From a bacterium (GTDB lineage: Bacteria; Bacteroidota; Bacteroidia; Flavobacteriales_D; Sanyastnellaceae), in the NCBI GenBank assembly GCA_029979565.1, contig JAPOHG010000007.1:1-52738 (forward strand): a stretch of DNA of 52,738 nucleotides. The letters are read 5' to 3'. This document shows, one piece after another, positions 35,949-42,688 of the stretch. Below the pieces are notes generated by a model, which had not been told where the DNA came from, searched no databases, and was given only the letters and a program-made list of their open reading frames with translations. The translations under genes were made by a program, and so were the position numbers. How positions within the stretch are numbered: position 1 is the stretch's first letter; each line of letters starts with the position of its first letter.

Positions 35949-36779
35949 CTATCGGTTGGTTTTTTGAATATGGGCTCCGCCTATCGCGTACAAAAGTAAC
36001 CCCACGAGCATTCCCAACCCGAGCGCGCGGCCAAAAAATGCTGACACCAAGCCCACGGTTGTAATTCCCCCCAAAAAGACCGCTCGACGGCGGTCAAACG
36101 CCGGATTCTTCCCCCAGCCTTTTAAGTCCAACATGGGCCTGCGGCTCACCATCCACCACGGGATCAACGTACTCCCGATGAACACCGCGACCAACATGGT
36201 AAACACCCCGCCCAAGCCATACAGCCCCCACGAGCCCTGCATCTCGTATTGCGCACCCACAAGCAAAATGCCGATCCACCACAGCGCACCCGCGGGTGCC
36301 GGCATGCCACTGAACCCCGAGTTCTGCTGGCCTGCGGCGACCTCCACGTTGAACCGTGCCAACCGGTAGGCCGCAGCCATGGCCATCGTCAACGGCAGAA
36401 GCTTCAATGGTGCCGGAATGGCCGGTGCCCATGCATGCAACATCATCACCCCGACCACAGCCGGCGTCACGCCGCTGCTGACCGCGTCCGCAATGCTGTC
36501 CAACTGCGTGCCCATCGCCCCATCCGAACCGGCCCAACGCGCCGCGATGCCGTCGAGCAAATCGAACAGCTGGCCCAACAACCAGATGCCCGCCAGTGCC
36601 AACATGCCCCAACCACGCCAGTCCTGTGACAACGCCCCGAATTCGTAAAAAGGTTCCGCATCCATGTGGCCACTGACCGATGCGCCGTAGGGCCAAATGA
36701 ACACACCCACAATCACGAGCACCCCGCTCAGCAAGTTGCCCATCGTCAAGGCGTTGGCTACATAATTCTTCGCGCTCAT
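35949..36779 (-). CDS. pssA: CDP-diacylglycerol--serine O-phosphatidyltransferase
   Basis: 276 residues from the ATG at 36779 (MSAKNYVANALTMGNLLSGVLVIVGV). It makes phosphatidylserine, the precursor of phosphatidylethanolamine, at the inner membrane. The CDP-alcohol phosphotransferase motif DG-x2-AR-x8-G-x3-D-x3-D is complete in LLDGIAARWAGSDGAMGTQLDSIADAVS (about residues 70-92). About seven to eight membrane segments are seen. Two upstream in-frame starts exist (36854, 36794), but TACATTCG on the minus strand ends exactly 4 bases before 36779, which supports the start chosen. The usual companion psd (decarboxylase) is not next to it here. Confidence 0.92.
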   Translation of the reverse strand: MSAKNYVANALTMGNLLSGVLVIVGVFIWPYGASVSGHMDAEPFYEFGALSQDWRGWGMLALAGIWLLGQLFDLLDGIAARWAGSDGAMGTQLDSIADAVSSGVTPAVVGVMMLHAWAPAIPAPLKLLPLTMAMAAAYRLARFNVEVAAGQQNSGFSGMPAPAGALWWIGILLVGAQYEMQGSWGLYGLGGVFTMLVAVFIGSTLIPWWMVSRRPMLDLKGWGKNPAFDRRRAVFLGGITTVGLVSAFFGRALGLGMLVGLLLYAIGGAHIQKTNR

Positions 36780-36834
36780 GCTGCGAATGTACATTTCCCG
36801 CGGGTTGGATGTAACCTCGGCCCATTCGTTTTCG

Positions 36835-36842
36835 TATATTTG
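36835..36842 (+). promoter_or_regulatory. -7 box upstream of tRNA-Cys
   Basis: TATATTTG, a perfect TAnnTTTG match, 26 bases before the first base of the mature tRNA. No good -33 box was found at 17-21 bases. Confidence 0.4.
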
Positions 36843-36868
36843 CCAACCCAACACATGTTGGTTTTAAT

Positions 36869-36939
36869 GGTCCGATGGCCGAGTGGCTAGGCTCAGCTCT
36901 GCAAAAGCTGCTACAGCGGTTCGAATCCGCTTCGGACCT
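36869..36939 (+). tRNA. tRNA-Cys (anticodon GCA)
   Basis: 71 bases fold as a full cloverleaf. The acceptor stem pairs GGTCCGA with TCGGACC and the discriminator is T73, the cysteine identity base. The anticodon arm is CAGCT-CTGCAAA-AGCTG, anticodon GCA. The variable loop is 4 bases and the T-arm is AGCGG-TTCGAAT-CCGCT. CCA is not encoded. Its 3' end is the integration target of the element that follows: bases 36926-36940 recur exactly at 40943-40957. Confidence 0.96.
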
Positions 36940-36940
36940 C
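36926..36940 (+). repeat. attL-like direct repeat (tRNA-Cys 3' end)
   Basis: TCCGCTTCGGACCTC: the 3' part of the T stem, the acceptor strand, the discriminator and one base beyond. It is identical to 40943-40957. Repeats of this kind at both ends of a segment are the product of tyrosine-recombinase insertion at a tRNA gene. Confidence 0.85.
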
Positions 36941-36954
36941 ATCGTTTAAATGGA

Positions 36955-36993
36955 AAGCCCCGTTATCACTGAGATAGCGGGGCTTCTTTTTTT
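36955..36993 (+). terminator. Rho-independent terminator downstream of tRNA-Cys
   Basis: A 13-base stem (AAGCCCCGTTATC / GATAGCGGGGCTT, one G-T pair) with loop ACTGA is followed by C and seven T. It lies inside the element, just past the left repeat, and so replaces the original terminator, which now sits beyond the right repeat (40971-40997). Confidence 0.85.
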
Positions 36994-37219
36994 GTGCAGT
37001 GCTTTGCGGCATGCAACAGCTGGATGATGAGCTGGTGAATGCTCCTGAGAGGCAATCATCAAAAACGTTACAATCGCAATCATCGCGCCCATGAGGATTA
37101 AATGGAGCAGCTCAAAGTTCTCGATTCAACACATGATTACCGCGGTCTAATGATCTCGTGTTTTGAGTAAAATCAGACCATGAAGGGTTTGGTTTGTCTG
37201 GTTTTATGTTGTTTTAGTC

Positions 37220-37250
37220 TTTGATTACGGGAGTTTAGTTGGTATATTTC
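37220..37250 (+). promoter_or_regulatory. Predicted promoter of the island beta-propeller gene
   Basis: TTTG (37220-37223), 19 bases, TATATTTC (37243-37250): both Bacteroidota boxes at proper spacing. The -7 box ends 4 bases before the GTG start codon at 37255, so a leaderless transcript is predicted. Upstream, 36994-37219 holds two copies of GCAATCATC but no gene I can support. Confidence 0.5.
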
Positions 37251-37254
37251 GAAT

Positions 37255-40200
37255 GTGAGACATTTTATTCCCCCCAAACGCAGTCTGTTGCTCTTCATTC
37301 TGATTTGTTCGAGCACTGCATACGCGCAAAGCCTAACACAGGCACAACTTAGCGAGGCAGCGCAGTCAAAGTCTGTTTATCAAGATTTGCAGTCAAAAGG
37401 CGCAAATTTCTTTGCAACCCAAGCCGCCTTTAATGCCTACTGGGATAACCGCGAAATTGAAAAAGGACAGGGTTATACAGTGTTTAAGCGTTGGGAGTAT
37501 TTTATGGAAGAAAGGGTGTATCCGTCTGGAATAATTTTCCCTTCGAATGCTCGGTCAACAGCAGAAAGATTGTACTCATATTCACCTTCTAGTGGTTCAA
37601 GCGATGATACTCCGGTTCTTAACTCCTGGAAATCACTCGGACCAGAAGAAGCAATGGACGGTTGTTATGGAGTAGTTGGAAATGGAAGGGTCAACAAGGT
37701 AAGGGTAGACCCTAATAATAGTTCGATATTGTTTGCAGCAACTCCTGGAGGAGGGATTTGGAAATCGGCCAACGGCCAACCTTGGAAGCAACTTTGTTCT
37801 GATACCTTAGCCACTTTTGGAACGGCTCCGAACGACACTATTCCCAACATTGGCATGTCTGATATCGCAATTGATTACAACAATAGCGACATTCTTTATG
37901 CTGCGTCTGGTGACCACGATGCCTTTGACAATTACTCCGTTGGTATTTATAAATCAATCGATGGGGGAGAATCATGGTCACTGTCTTACAACGCCAACGA
38001 CGGTGCATTTGGCAATTGGAGTGCCGCAGCGGAGGGATGGGGAATTGGTCAACACCCCTACGGGCAAGATTCAAAATTAAATTTCACTATTTCCCGGATC
38101 CTCATATCCCCCGATGACAGCAACAAAATCATTGCGTCAACTCGAAAGGGAATCCTTTACACGGAAAATGCCGGCAACACTTGGGCAATGGCCACCAAAT
38201 CCGATGATAGCGATTTGGATGACGAGTTTCATGACATCGAATTCAAACCAGGAGATTCTAACGTGGCATACGCAGGAGCCGAAGGAGGGTTTTGGAAATC
38301 TGTGGATGGCGGCATATCCTGGACAGAATCCGCTCTTCCAAATTCGGCCGGAGCAAATCGAACGGCAATTGCAGTTGCAGAATCAGAGCCAAGTTGGGTT
38401 TATTTGATCTCGTCAGCAGGTAACGGAGGGCTCCACAACTTATACAAAAGCGAAGACTCTGGAGATAGTTGGAGCATAATTAACAGCTCCAATGCGGGTG
38501 GACATCCAAACTTGCTATGTGGCTCACTAAATGGTGTCTGTAATGGTGGGCAAGGAAACTACGATTTGTGCATTGCGGTTTCGCCAGTAAATGCAGATAG
38601 CATCTTCGTCGGTGGTGTAAACCTCTGGAATTCTCCAGACGGAGGAGCGACTTGGAATCAGATAGGTCATTGGTTTGACGGGCAGGTTCCAGAACATATA
38701 CATGCAGATCATCATGGTTTAACGTTCAATGGTGAAACCTTGATTATCGCAAATGATGGCGGAGTTTATGAGTCCACTGATGGGGTGACATTCAATAACA
38801 CCTCCCAAGGACTTGTAAACGGTCAGATATACAGCATGGGGCTCGCTCAGGATACGCTTGGTATGCTCTCGTGGGGCCTTCAGGACAATGCAACTCAACT
38901 TCGCATTGACAATAGAATTACAACCTTCCCCGGAGGAGGCGATGGCTTTGAGACTGAAGTCTGGGGCAATTCCAATCATAATGACAATGGTATCGCGAGT
39001 GATGACGAGTTTCTGGCCTATCGGAGCAACCAAACGGGCTGGTTTTACCGGACTGTAAATGATACCGTTTCCGCGTACGGAAATTGGACAAATTGTTATC
39101 CTGAAGAGAATAGTCTTCGCAATACACGTATAGCACGGGCCAATGGTGCAGCTGGAACTGTCGATGAGCCAGGGCAATGGCAAACTCCTTTCTTGGCAGA
39201 CCCCGAAAGTCCCAACCATATTTTTATCGGCAAGACTCTAGTTTACGAGTCCATTGACTACGGGCAAAATTGGAATGCCCTTCCATGCATTGGATTGAAC
39301 GCCGGTGGGGCATTGAATCATATTGAAATTTCCTGGCTAGATGAAGACTACATCTATGCTGCACGGCACAATCAAATATTCAGTTCCAGCGATGGAGGAT
39401 TGACATTTAATGACGTCACTGGAGCTGTCCTGCCGAACAAATGGATTACCGACATCGAAGTCGACGACGCTAATCCGCAAAGAGTTTTCATCACCATGGG
39501 TACATACGCCTCTGGTGAAAAGGTATATGTCAGCGATGATGCGGGCCAAAACTGGTCCGAAATGTCTGACGGCATACCAGACGTTCCGGTTAATTGCATC
39601 CTCTACAGAGAAGATTACACCGATGAAATTTACATCGGAACTGACATCGGGGTGTACGTATGGGACTCAGATGAAACTGAATGGGTCGACTTCAATTTGG
39701 ACATGCCAAATGTGATTGTCTCAGACATTCGAGTTCAGAACAACACAAGTCAAATTTATGCTGCAACATATGGCCGTGGAGTCTGGAAAGCCCAGCTACC
39801 TGTTTCAAACAGCGAGACTCAAGCGTCCGTCATATGTGATTCCGAATCGATTTCGATGGATTTAGATACCATTCATGATGATGGATTGGTCGGAGATTGG
39901 ACCTATTGGTTGGATGAGAATGTGAATGATGTCCTTGTATCCGGTTCAATTAATGAATCAACCATCACAATTGATGGCAGCTTGGAAGGGACGGGGCTTG
40001 ACACCCTCAAGGTCTACGGTTTTGACGGGGATAATAACTCTGTCATTCTTCACCTAACTATCGAAGAAGCCCTGTATCCGAAAGTCGTTGATTACTATGC
40101 TGTTCTGCCGGAGAATTACAGCATTCATGGTGGTGGAATTCAATTCACTTTTGAGGGTAACTATGACGAGCCTGTTGAAATTAACTTCCTGCATCACCCA

Positions 40201-40374
40201 ACGAAGGAGACGAATACGGTTGGCAGTATAGAATTGGAAAGTGGAGCATATTGGATTCTTGATTTTACCAATTCCAAAGGATGTTTAAATCCCGCCCCAG
40301 CGAATACGACGACGCCAATTGAAAATAATTCAGCGCCCATAAAGTTGCCGATCCCGCATTTTGTGGAAGATTAA
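37255..40374 (+). CDS. Large secreted beta-propeller (BNR/Asp-box, VPS10/sortilin-like) protein, island cargo
   Basis: 1039 residues from a GTG at 37255; no other start precedes the signal peptide (RHFIPPKRSLLLFILICSSTAYAQ), and the -7 box spacing fits. A helical N-terminal stretch (about 26-115) leads to propeller blades with Asp-box motifs: KSIDGGESW, KSVDGGISW, KSEDSGDSW, NSPDGGATW, SSDGGLTF and SDDAGQNW, between about residues 140 and 850. One or two Ig-like strands-only domains follow. Relatives in Bacteroidota usually end in a T9SS sorting domain; this one stops at PIKLPIPHFVED without it, and its last 110 bases overlap the integrase remnant on the other strand. It may have lost its C-terminus, in which case it would stay in the periplasm. 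Ligand or substrate unknown. Confidence 0.88.
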   Translation: MRHFIPPKRSLLLFILICSSTAYAQSLTQAQLSEAAQSKSVYQDLQSKGANFFATQAAFNAYWDNREIEKGQGYTVFKRWEYFMEERVYPSGIIFPSNARSTAERLYSYSPSSGSSDDTPVLNSWKSLGPEEAMDGCYGVVGNGRVNKVRVDPNNSSILFAATPGGGIWKSANGQPWKQLCSDTLATFGTAPNDTIPNIGMSDIAIDYNNSDILYAASGDHDAFDNYSVGIYKSIDGGESWSLSYNANDGAFGNWSAAAEGWGIGQHPYGQDSKLNFTISRILISPDDSNKIIASTRKGILYTENAGNTWAMATKSDDSDLDDEFHDIEFKPGDSNVAYAGAEGGFWKSVDGGISWTESALPNSAGANRTAIAVAESEPSWVYLISSAGNGGLHNLYKSEDSGDSWSIINSSNAGGHPNLLCGSLNGVCNGGQGNYDLCIAVSPVNADSIFVGGVNLWNSPDGGATWNQIGHWFDGQVPEHIHADHHGLTFNGETLIIANDGGVYESTDGVTFNNTSQGLVNGQIYSMGLAQDTLGMLSWGLQDNATQLRIDNRITTFPGGGDGFETEVWGNSNHNDNGIASDDEFLAYRSNQTGWFYRTVNDTVSAYGNWTNCYPEENSLRNTRIARANGAAGTVDEPGQWQTPFLADPESPNHIFIGKTLVYESIDYGQNWNALPCIGLNAGGALNHIEISWLDEDYIYAARHNQIFSSSDGGLTFNDVTGAVLPNKWITDIEVDDANPQRVFITMGTYASGEKVYVSDDAGQNWSEMSDGIPDVPVNCILYREDYTDEIYIGTDIGVYVWDSDETEWVDFNLDMPNVIVSDIRVQNNTSQIYAATYGRGVWKAQLPVSNSETQASVICDSESISMDLDTIHDDGLVGDWTYWLDENVNDVLVSGSINESTITIDGSLEGTGLDTLKVYGFDGDNNSVILHLTIEEALYPKVVDYYAVLPENYSIHGGGIQFTFEGNYDEPVEINFLHHPTKETNTVGSIELESGAYWILDFTNSKGCLNPAPANTTTPIENNSAPIKLPIPHFVED

Positions 40375-40786
40375 GCCCTTGCTTTAACAATGTGAGCTTC
40401 CTCCCTTGAAAAAGGACCATTTCAAGGTACCGCTCAAACGCCATTTCCGGCGTCTTCTCAACCGCCTTGGGAGCTTCCCCTTCCATCACGGAGAACGACG
40501 ACATTACAGCCTCATAGAAGGCCTTATTGCGTCTCCTACCCTGAGGCTTCGCCTGATAGAGTTCCGTCTCTATGTGGGCCTTCAATCGCTTCAGTTGGTG
40601 GTTGATGATGTCGTGACTTTCCGCAGCCACGGTACGAACCAATTGGGTGTTGTCATTCCAATGGCTCACGTGTTTGACTTCATGCCCTGTGGAGAATCGA
40701 AACTGATGCCCGCGTCCTTCAGAAATGAGCACGTAAATTTTTCCAGCGAGAGTCTTGGTTGGTCGAATGAAAAATGATGTTGTCAT
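40265..40786 (-). pseudogene. Tyrosine recombinase (phage-type integrase), N-terminal remnant
   Basis: 173 codons starting at the ATG at 40786. The first 110 or so residues match the arm-DNA-binding N-terminal domain of Bacteroidota integrases: MTTSFFIRPTKTLAGKIYVLISEGRGHQFRFSTGHEV, then HVSHWNDNTQLVR and the long helix ESHDIINHQLKRLKAHIETELYQA, followed by the start of a SAM-like core-binding region (EMAFERYLE). The frame then runs antisense through the end of the propeller gene and stops. The catalytic domain (R...HxxR...Y) is absent, whereas an intact enzyme would have about 380-420 residues. Its position just inside the right att-like repeat fits an integrase of the element. It cannot catalyse recombination. 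Confidence 0.75.
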
Positions 40787-40793
40787 AGGCTAC

Positions 40794-40814
40794 TGTGCAT
40801 ACCATTGTGCATAC
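40794..40814 (-). repeat. Tandem 9-base repeat upstream of the integrase remnant
   Basis: TGTGCATAC occurs at 40794-40802 and again at 40806-40814, a 12-base period, just upstream of the integrase start and followed by the AT-rich run TTATATATATGC. It could be an integrase arm site or an operator; nothing in the sequence decides between them. Confidence 0.4.
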
Positions 40815-40942
40815 ATCTTATATATATGCGTTAGTGCACTTTCGTTTTTCTTTCACCAAAATCCTCCGCAAGCCCAACAGCGACAAGGGTTCAACAGCAA
40901 GCAAGTGAAAGAATTGTCAACACAGCGAAAGCCGAAAATCCG

Positions 40943-40957
40943 TCCGCTTCGGACCTC
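40943..40957 (+). repeat. attR-like direct repeat
   Basis: Second exact copy of TCCGCTTCGGACCTC (the tRNA-Cys 3' end). Here it is preceded by G rather than A, so it does not rebuild a tRNA. It marks the right end of the element; the host-type sequence resumes with the terminator at 40971. Confidence 0.85.
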
Positions 40958-40970
40958 CATTTTCAATAAG

Positions 40971-40997
40971 CCCCAAGCAACCGCTTGGGGTTTTTTT
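40971..40997 (+). terminator. Rho-independent terminator beyond the right repeat
   Basis: CCCCAAGC / GCTTGGGG stem, AACC loop, seven T. There is no plus-strand gene just before it except the island, so it is best read as the original tRNA-Cys terminator, displaced by the insertion. Confidence 0.8.
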
Positions 40998-41050
40998 GTG
41001 CGCAGAGCGGTGAATTCCCGATATTCGAGCCAACCCTTCATTCACACTTC

Positions 41051-41467
41051 ATGGACGCATCAATGTTCGACACCGCCATGTTTGCCGCCTTGGCGACGGC
41101 TTACCTTCTCGTGGTTCTTCCGATTCTCCTCATTCTGATCGTTGCGAGCTGGAAGATTTTTACCAAAGCGGGCCAACCGGGTTGGACCATTCTCATTCCG
41201 CTCTATAACATTTACGTGTTCACCAAGGTCCTGTCACGACCCAAGTGGTGGATCCTGCTGTATTTTTTTGGCATCGTGCCCTACGTGGGGTCATTTGCCG
41301 TCTTGTTCGTCAGCATCATTGACAGCTTCCGCTTGGCGAAGCTCTTCGGAAAAGCGCCGGTGTTTGGCGTTGGTTTGCTGCTGCTTTCAGTCATTTTCTA
41401 TCCCATTCTTGCATTTGGCAGCGCCGAATACGATGAAACACGTGTCGTTGAAGGAGAGCTTATTTAA
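41051..41467 (+). CDS. Small membrane protein, DUF5684 type
   Basis: 138 residues from the ATG at 41051 (MDASMFDTAMFAALATAYLLVVLPILLILIVASWKIFTKAG). About four hydrophobic segments. The block IFTKAGQPGWTILIPLYNIYVFTKVLSRPKWW is characteristic of a family often annotated as DUF5684 or, wrongly, as signal peptidase I; no catalytic Ser/Lys of a signal peptidase is present. It ends in a charged cytoplasmic-looking tail (SAEYDETRVVEGELI). The next gene starts inside its last 35 bases, implying coupling. Function unknown. Confidence 0.82.
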   Translation: MDASMFDTAMFAALATAYLLVVLPILLILIVASWKIFTKAGQPGWTILIPLYNIYVFTKVLSRPKWWILLYFFGIVPYVGSFAVLFVSIIDSFRLAKLFGKAPVFGVGLLLLSVIFYPILAFGSAEYDETRVVEGELI

Positions 41468-42650
41468 CATCGTCGCTGCTTCAGTGTTGATGTGCAGCTG
41501 CGGCACCCGTCCCTCCGAGCTGCAGCTCTCGCAGGACTTAGGTATCGGAACCGCGGTCCCGCACCTCACCACCGCGGCCAATGGCCTGCCCGCCCTTCTT
41601 TACGTTCAAAGCAACGACACTACCCACCGGCTGAATTACCGTAAGTGGGAAGCGGGTTCATGGGGAGCAGCCCAGGCCATTGCAGAAGACACCGCCATGT
41701 TGGTCAATTGGGCGGACCGGCCACAATTGGCCTTTGGACCTGATGGGGCAGCTTACGCCCATTGGCTGCGCTTTGATGAGCGGGGCGACTTTGCTTACAC
41801 CATCCAGGCCGTTCGGAGCATCGACGGTGGCAAATCGTGGTCCGAACCGGTCAGCCCCCACAAAGCAGAGCAGGTCGCAGAGTACGGTTTTGCACAGTGG
41901 ATGCCCTTCGATGGCGGCGCTTCCCTGACATGGCTCGATGGACGGGATTTCGATGAGAACCCCGACCCCACAGCTGCTCGGATGGAGGTGCGCTTCGCTC
42001 AGTGGCATGCCGGTGGAACGTGGTCCGAGGAAACCGTGCTCGACTCTTCAGCCTGCACCTGCTGCCCGATGGCAACGCTCGTTCATCCATCCGGACCCGT
42101 CGAGCTGGTCTATCGGGACCGATTAGCGGGGGAAATCCGCGACTTCAATCGCATCATCGTCGAGCCCACTTCCGGTTCGTTTCAAGACCTCGGGCCGCTC
42201 CATCGAGACGGATGGGAAATCGCCGCGTGCCCGGTCAATGGCGCATCGATGAGTCAAAATACCGAGCGGACATTGGCTGTTTGGTACACCGCCGCAGAAG
42301 ATTCCGCTCGCGTACGGTTTGCCTGGCGCAAAGCTGGATCCGTAGCCTTTGACACGCCTGACAACCTGAACCTGAACACACCGCTCGGCCGTGTAACCAC
42401 GGCAACAGACCAACGCGGGCACTTCTACGCCATGTGGCTCGAAACCAACGAAACCGGCGGCATCGCATGGATGGGCCAATTGTGGGATGCCTCTGGAACT
42501 GCCATCTATCCCACTCCCATAGCGTTGATCCCCGCCAGCGAAAGCCGCGCCGGAGGCTTTCCCACAGCCGTTGGCCTCGACGCAGGTGTGCTCGTCGCCT
42601 GGACCAATCCATTCCCTGAGCCTCATGTGATGACCGCCGTCTGGCAATGA
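41433..42650 (+). CDS. Sialidase-fold (exo-alpha-sialidase-like) lipoprotein
   Basis: 405 residues from the ATG at 41433, overlapping the previous gene by 35 bases. The N-terminus ends in a lipoprotein-like box (AASVLMCSCGT, Cys about 23). The rest is beta-propeller: the Asp-box RSIDGGKSWSEP (about 130), GRPQLAFGPDGAAYAHW-type strands, and a cysteine cluster SSACTCCPMA (about 206-211) that I recall from a bacterial sialidase-like subfamily. The catalytic Arg triad and Tyr/Glu of true sialidases cannot be assigned by eye, so enzymatic activity is not claimed. Its stop overlaps an in-frame ATG of the following CotH gene (ATGA). Confidence 0.75.
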   Translation: MKHVSLKESLFNIVAASVLMCSCGTRPSELQLSQDLGIGTAVPHLTTAANGLPALLYVQSNDTTHRLNYRKWEAGSWGAAQAIAEDTAMLVNWADRPQLAFGPDGAAYAHWLRFDERGDFAYTIQAVRSIDGGKSWSEPVSPHKAEQVAEYGFAQWMPFDGGASLTWLDGRDFDENPDPTAARMEVRFAQWHAGGTWSEETVLDSSACTCCPMATLVHPSGPVELVYRDRLAGEIRDFNRIIVEPTSGSFQDLGPLHRDGWEIAACPVNGASMSQNTERTLAVWYTAAEDSARVRFAWRKAGSVAFDTPDNLNLNTPLGRVTTATDQRGHFYAMWLETNETGGIAWMGQLWDASGTAIYPTPIALIPASESRAGGFPTAVGLDAGVLVAWTNPFPEPHVMTAVWQ

Positions 42651-42688
42651 TGATTAAACCAACCGCTAGAATCACCGTCCCACACCCA

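Larger units (their letters stand above)
36926..40957. mobile_element. Decayed integrative element (genomic island) inserted at tRNA-Cys
   Basis: A segment of about 4.0 kb is bounded by exact 15-base copies of the tRNA-Cys 3' end. Inside, the composition is visibly more AT-rich than the flanks (roughly low-to-mid 40s %GC in sampled lines against high 50s outside). It carries a terminator next to the tRNA, a 261-base spacer without a convincing gene, one large secreted beta-propeller gene and, near the far end and facing inwards, the N-terminal remnant of a tyrosine recombinase. The catalytic part of the recombinase is missing, so the element should be immobile. What is seen: repeats, remnant, composition shift. 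What is inferred: past integration followed by deletion of most of the original cargo. Confidence 0.8.

Noticed and set aside
36946-37092. Minus-strand reading frame of 48 codons with one membrane-like helix (MGAMIAIVTFLMIAS) in the island spacer
   Set aside because: It runs back through the tRNA-Cys terminator hairpin, has no clear ribosome binding site or promoter, and the tail looks non-coding. It may be a relic of lost cargo.
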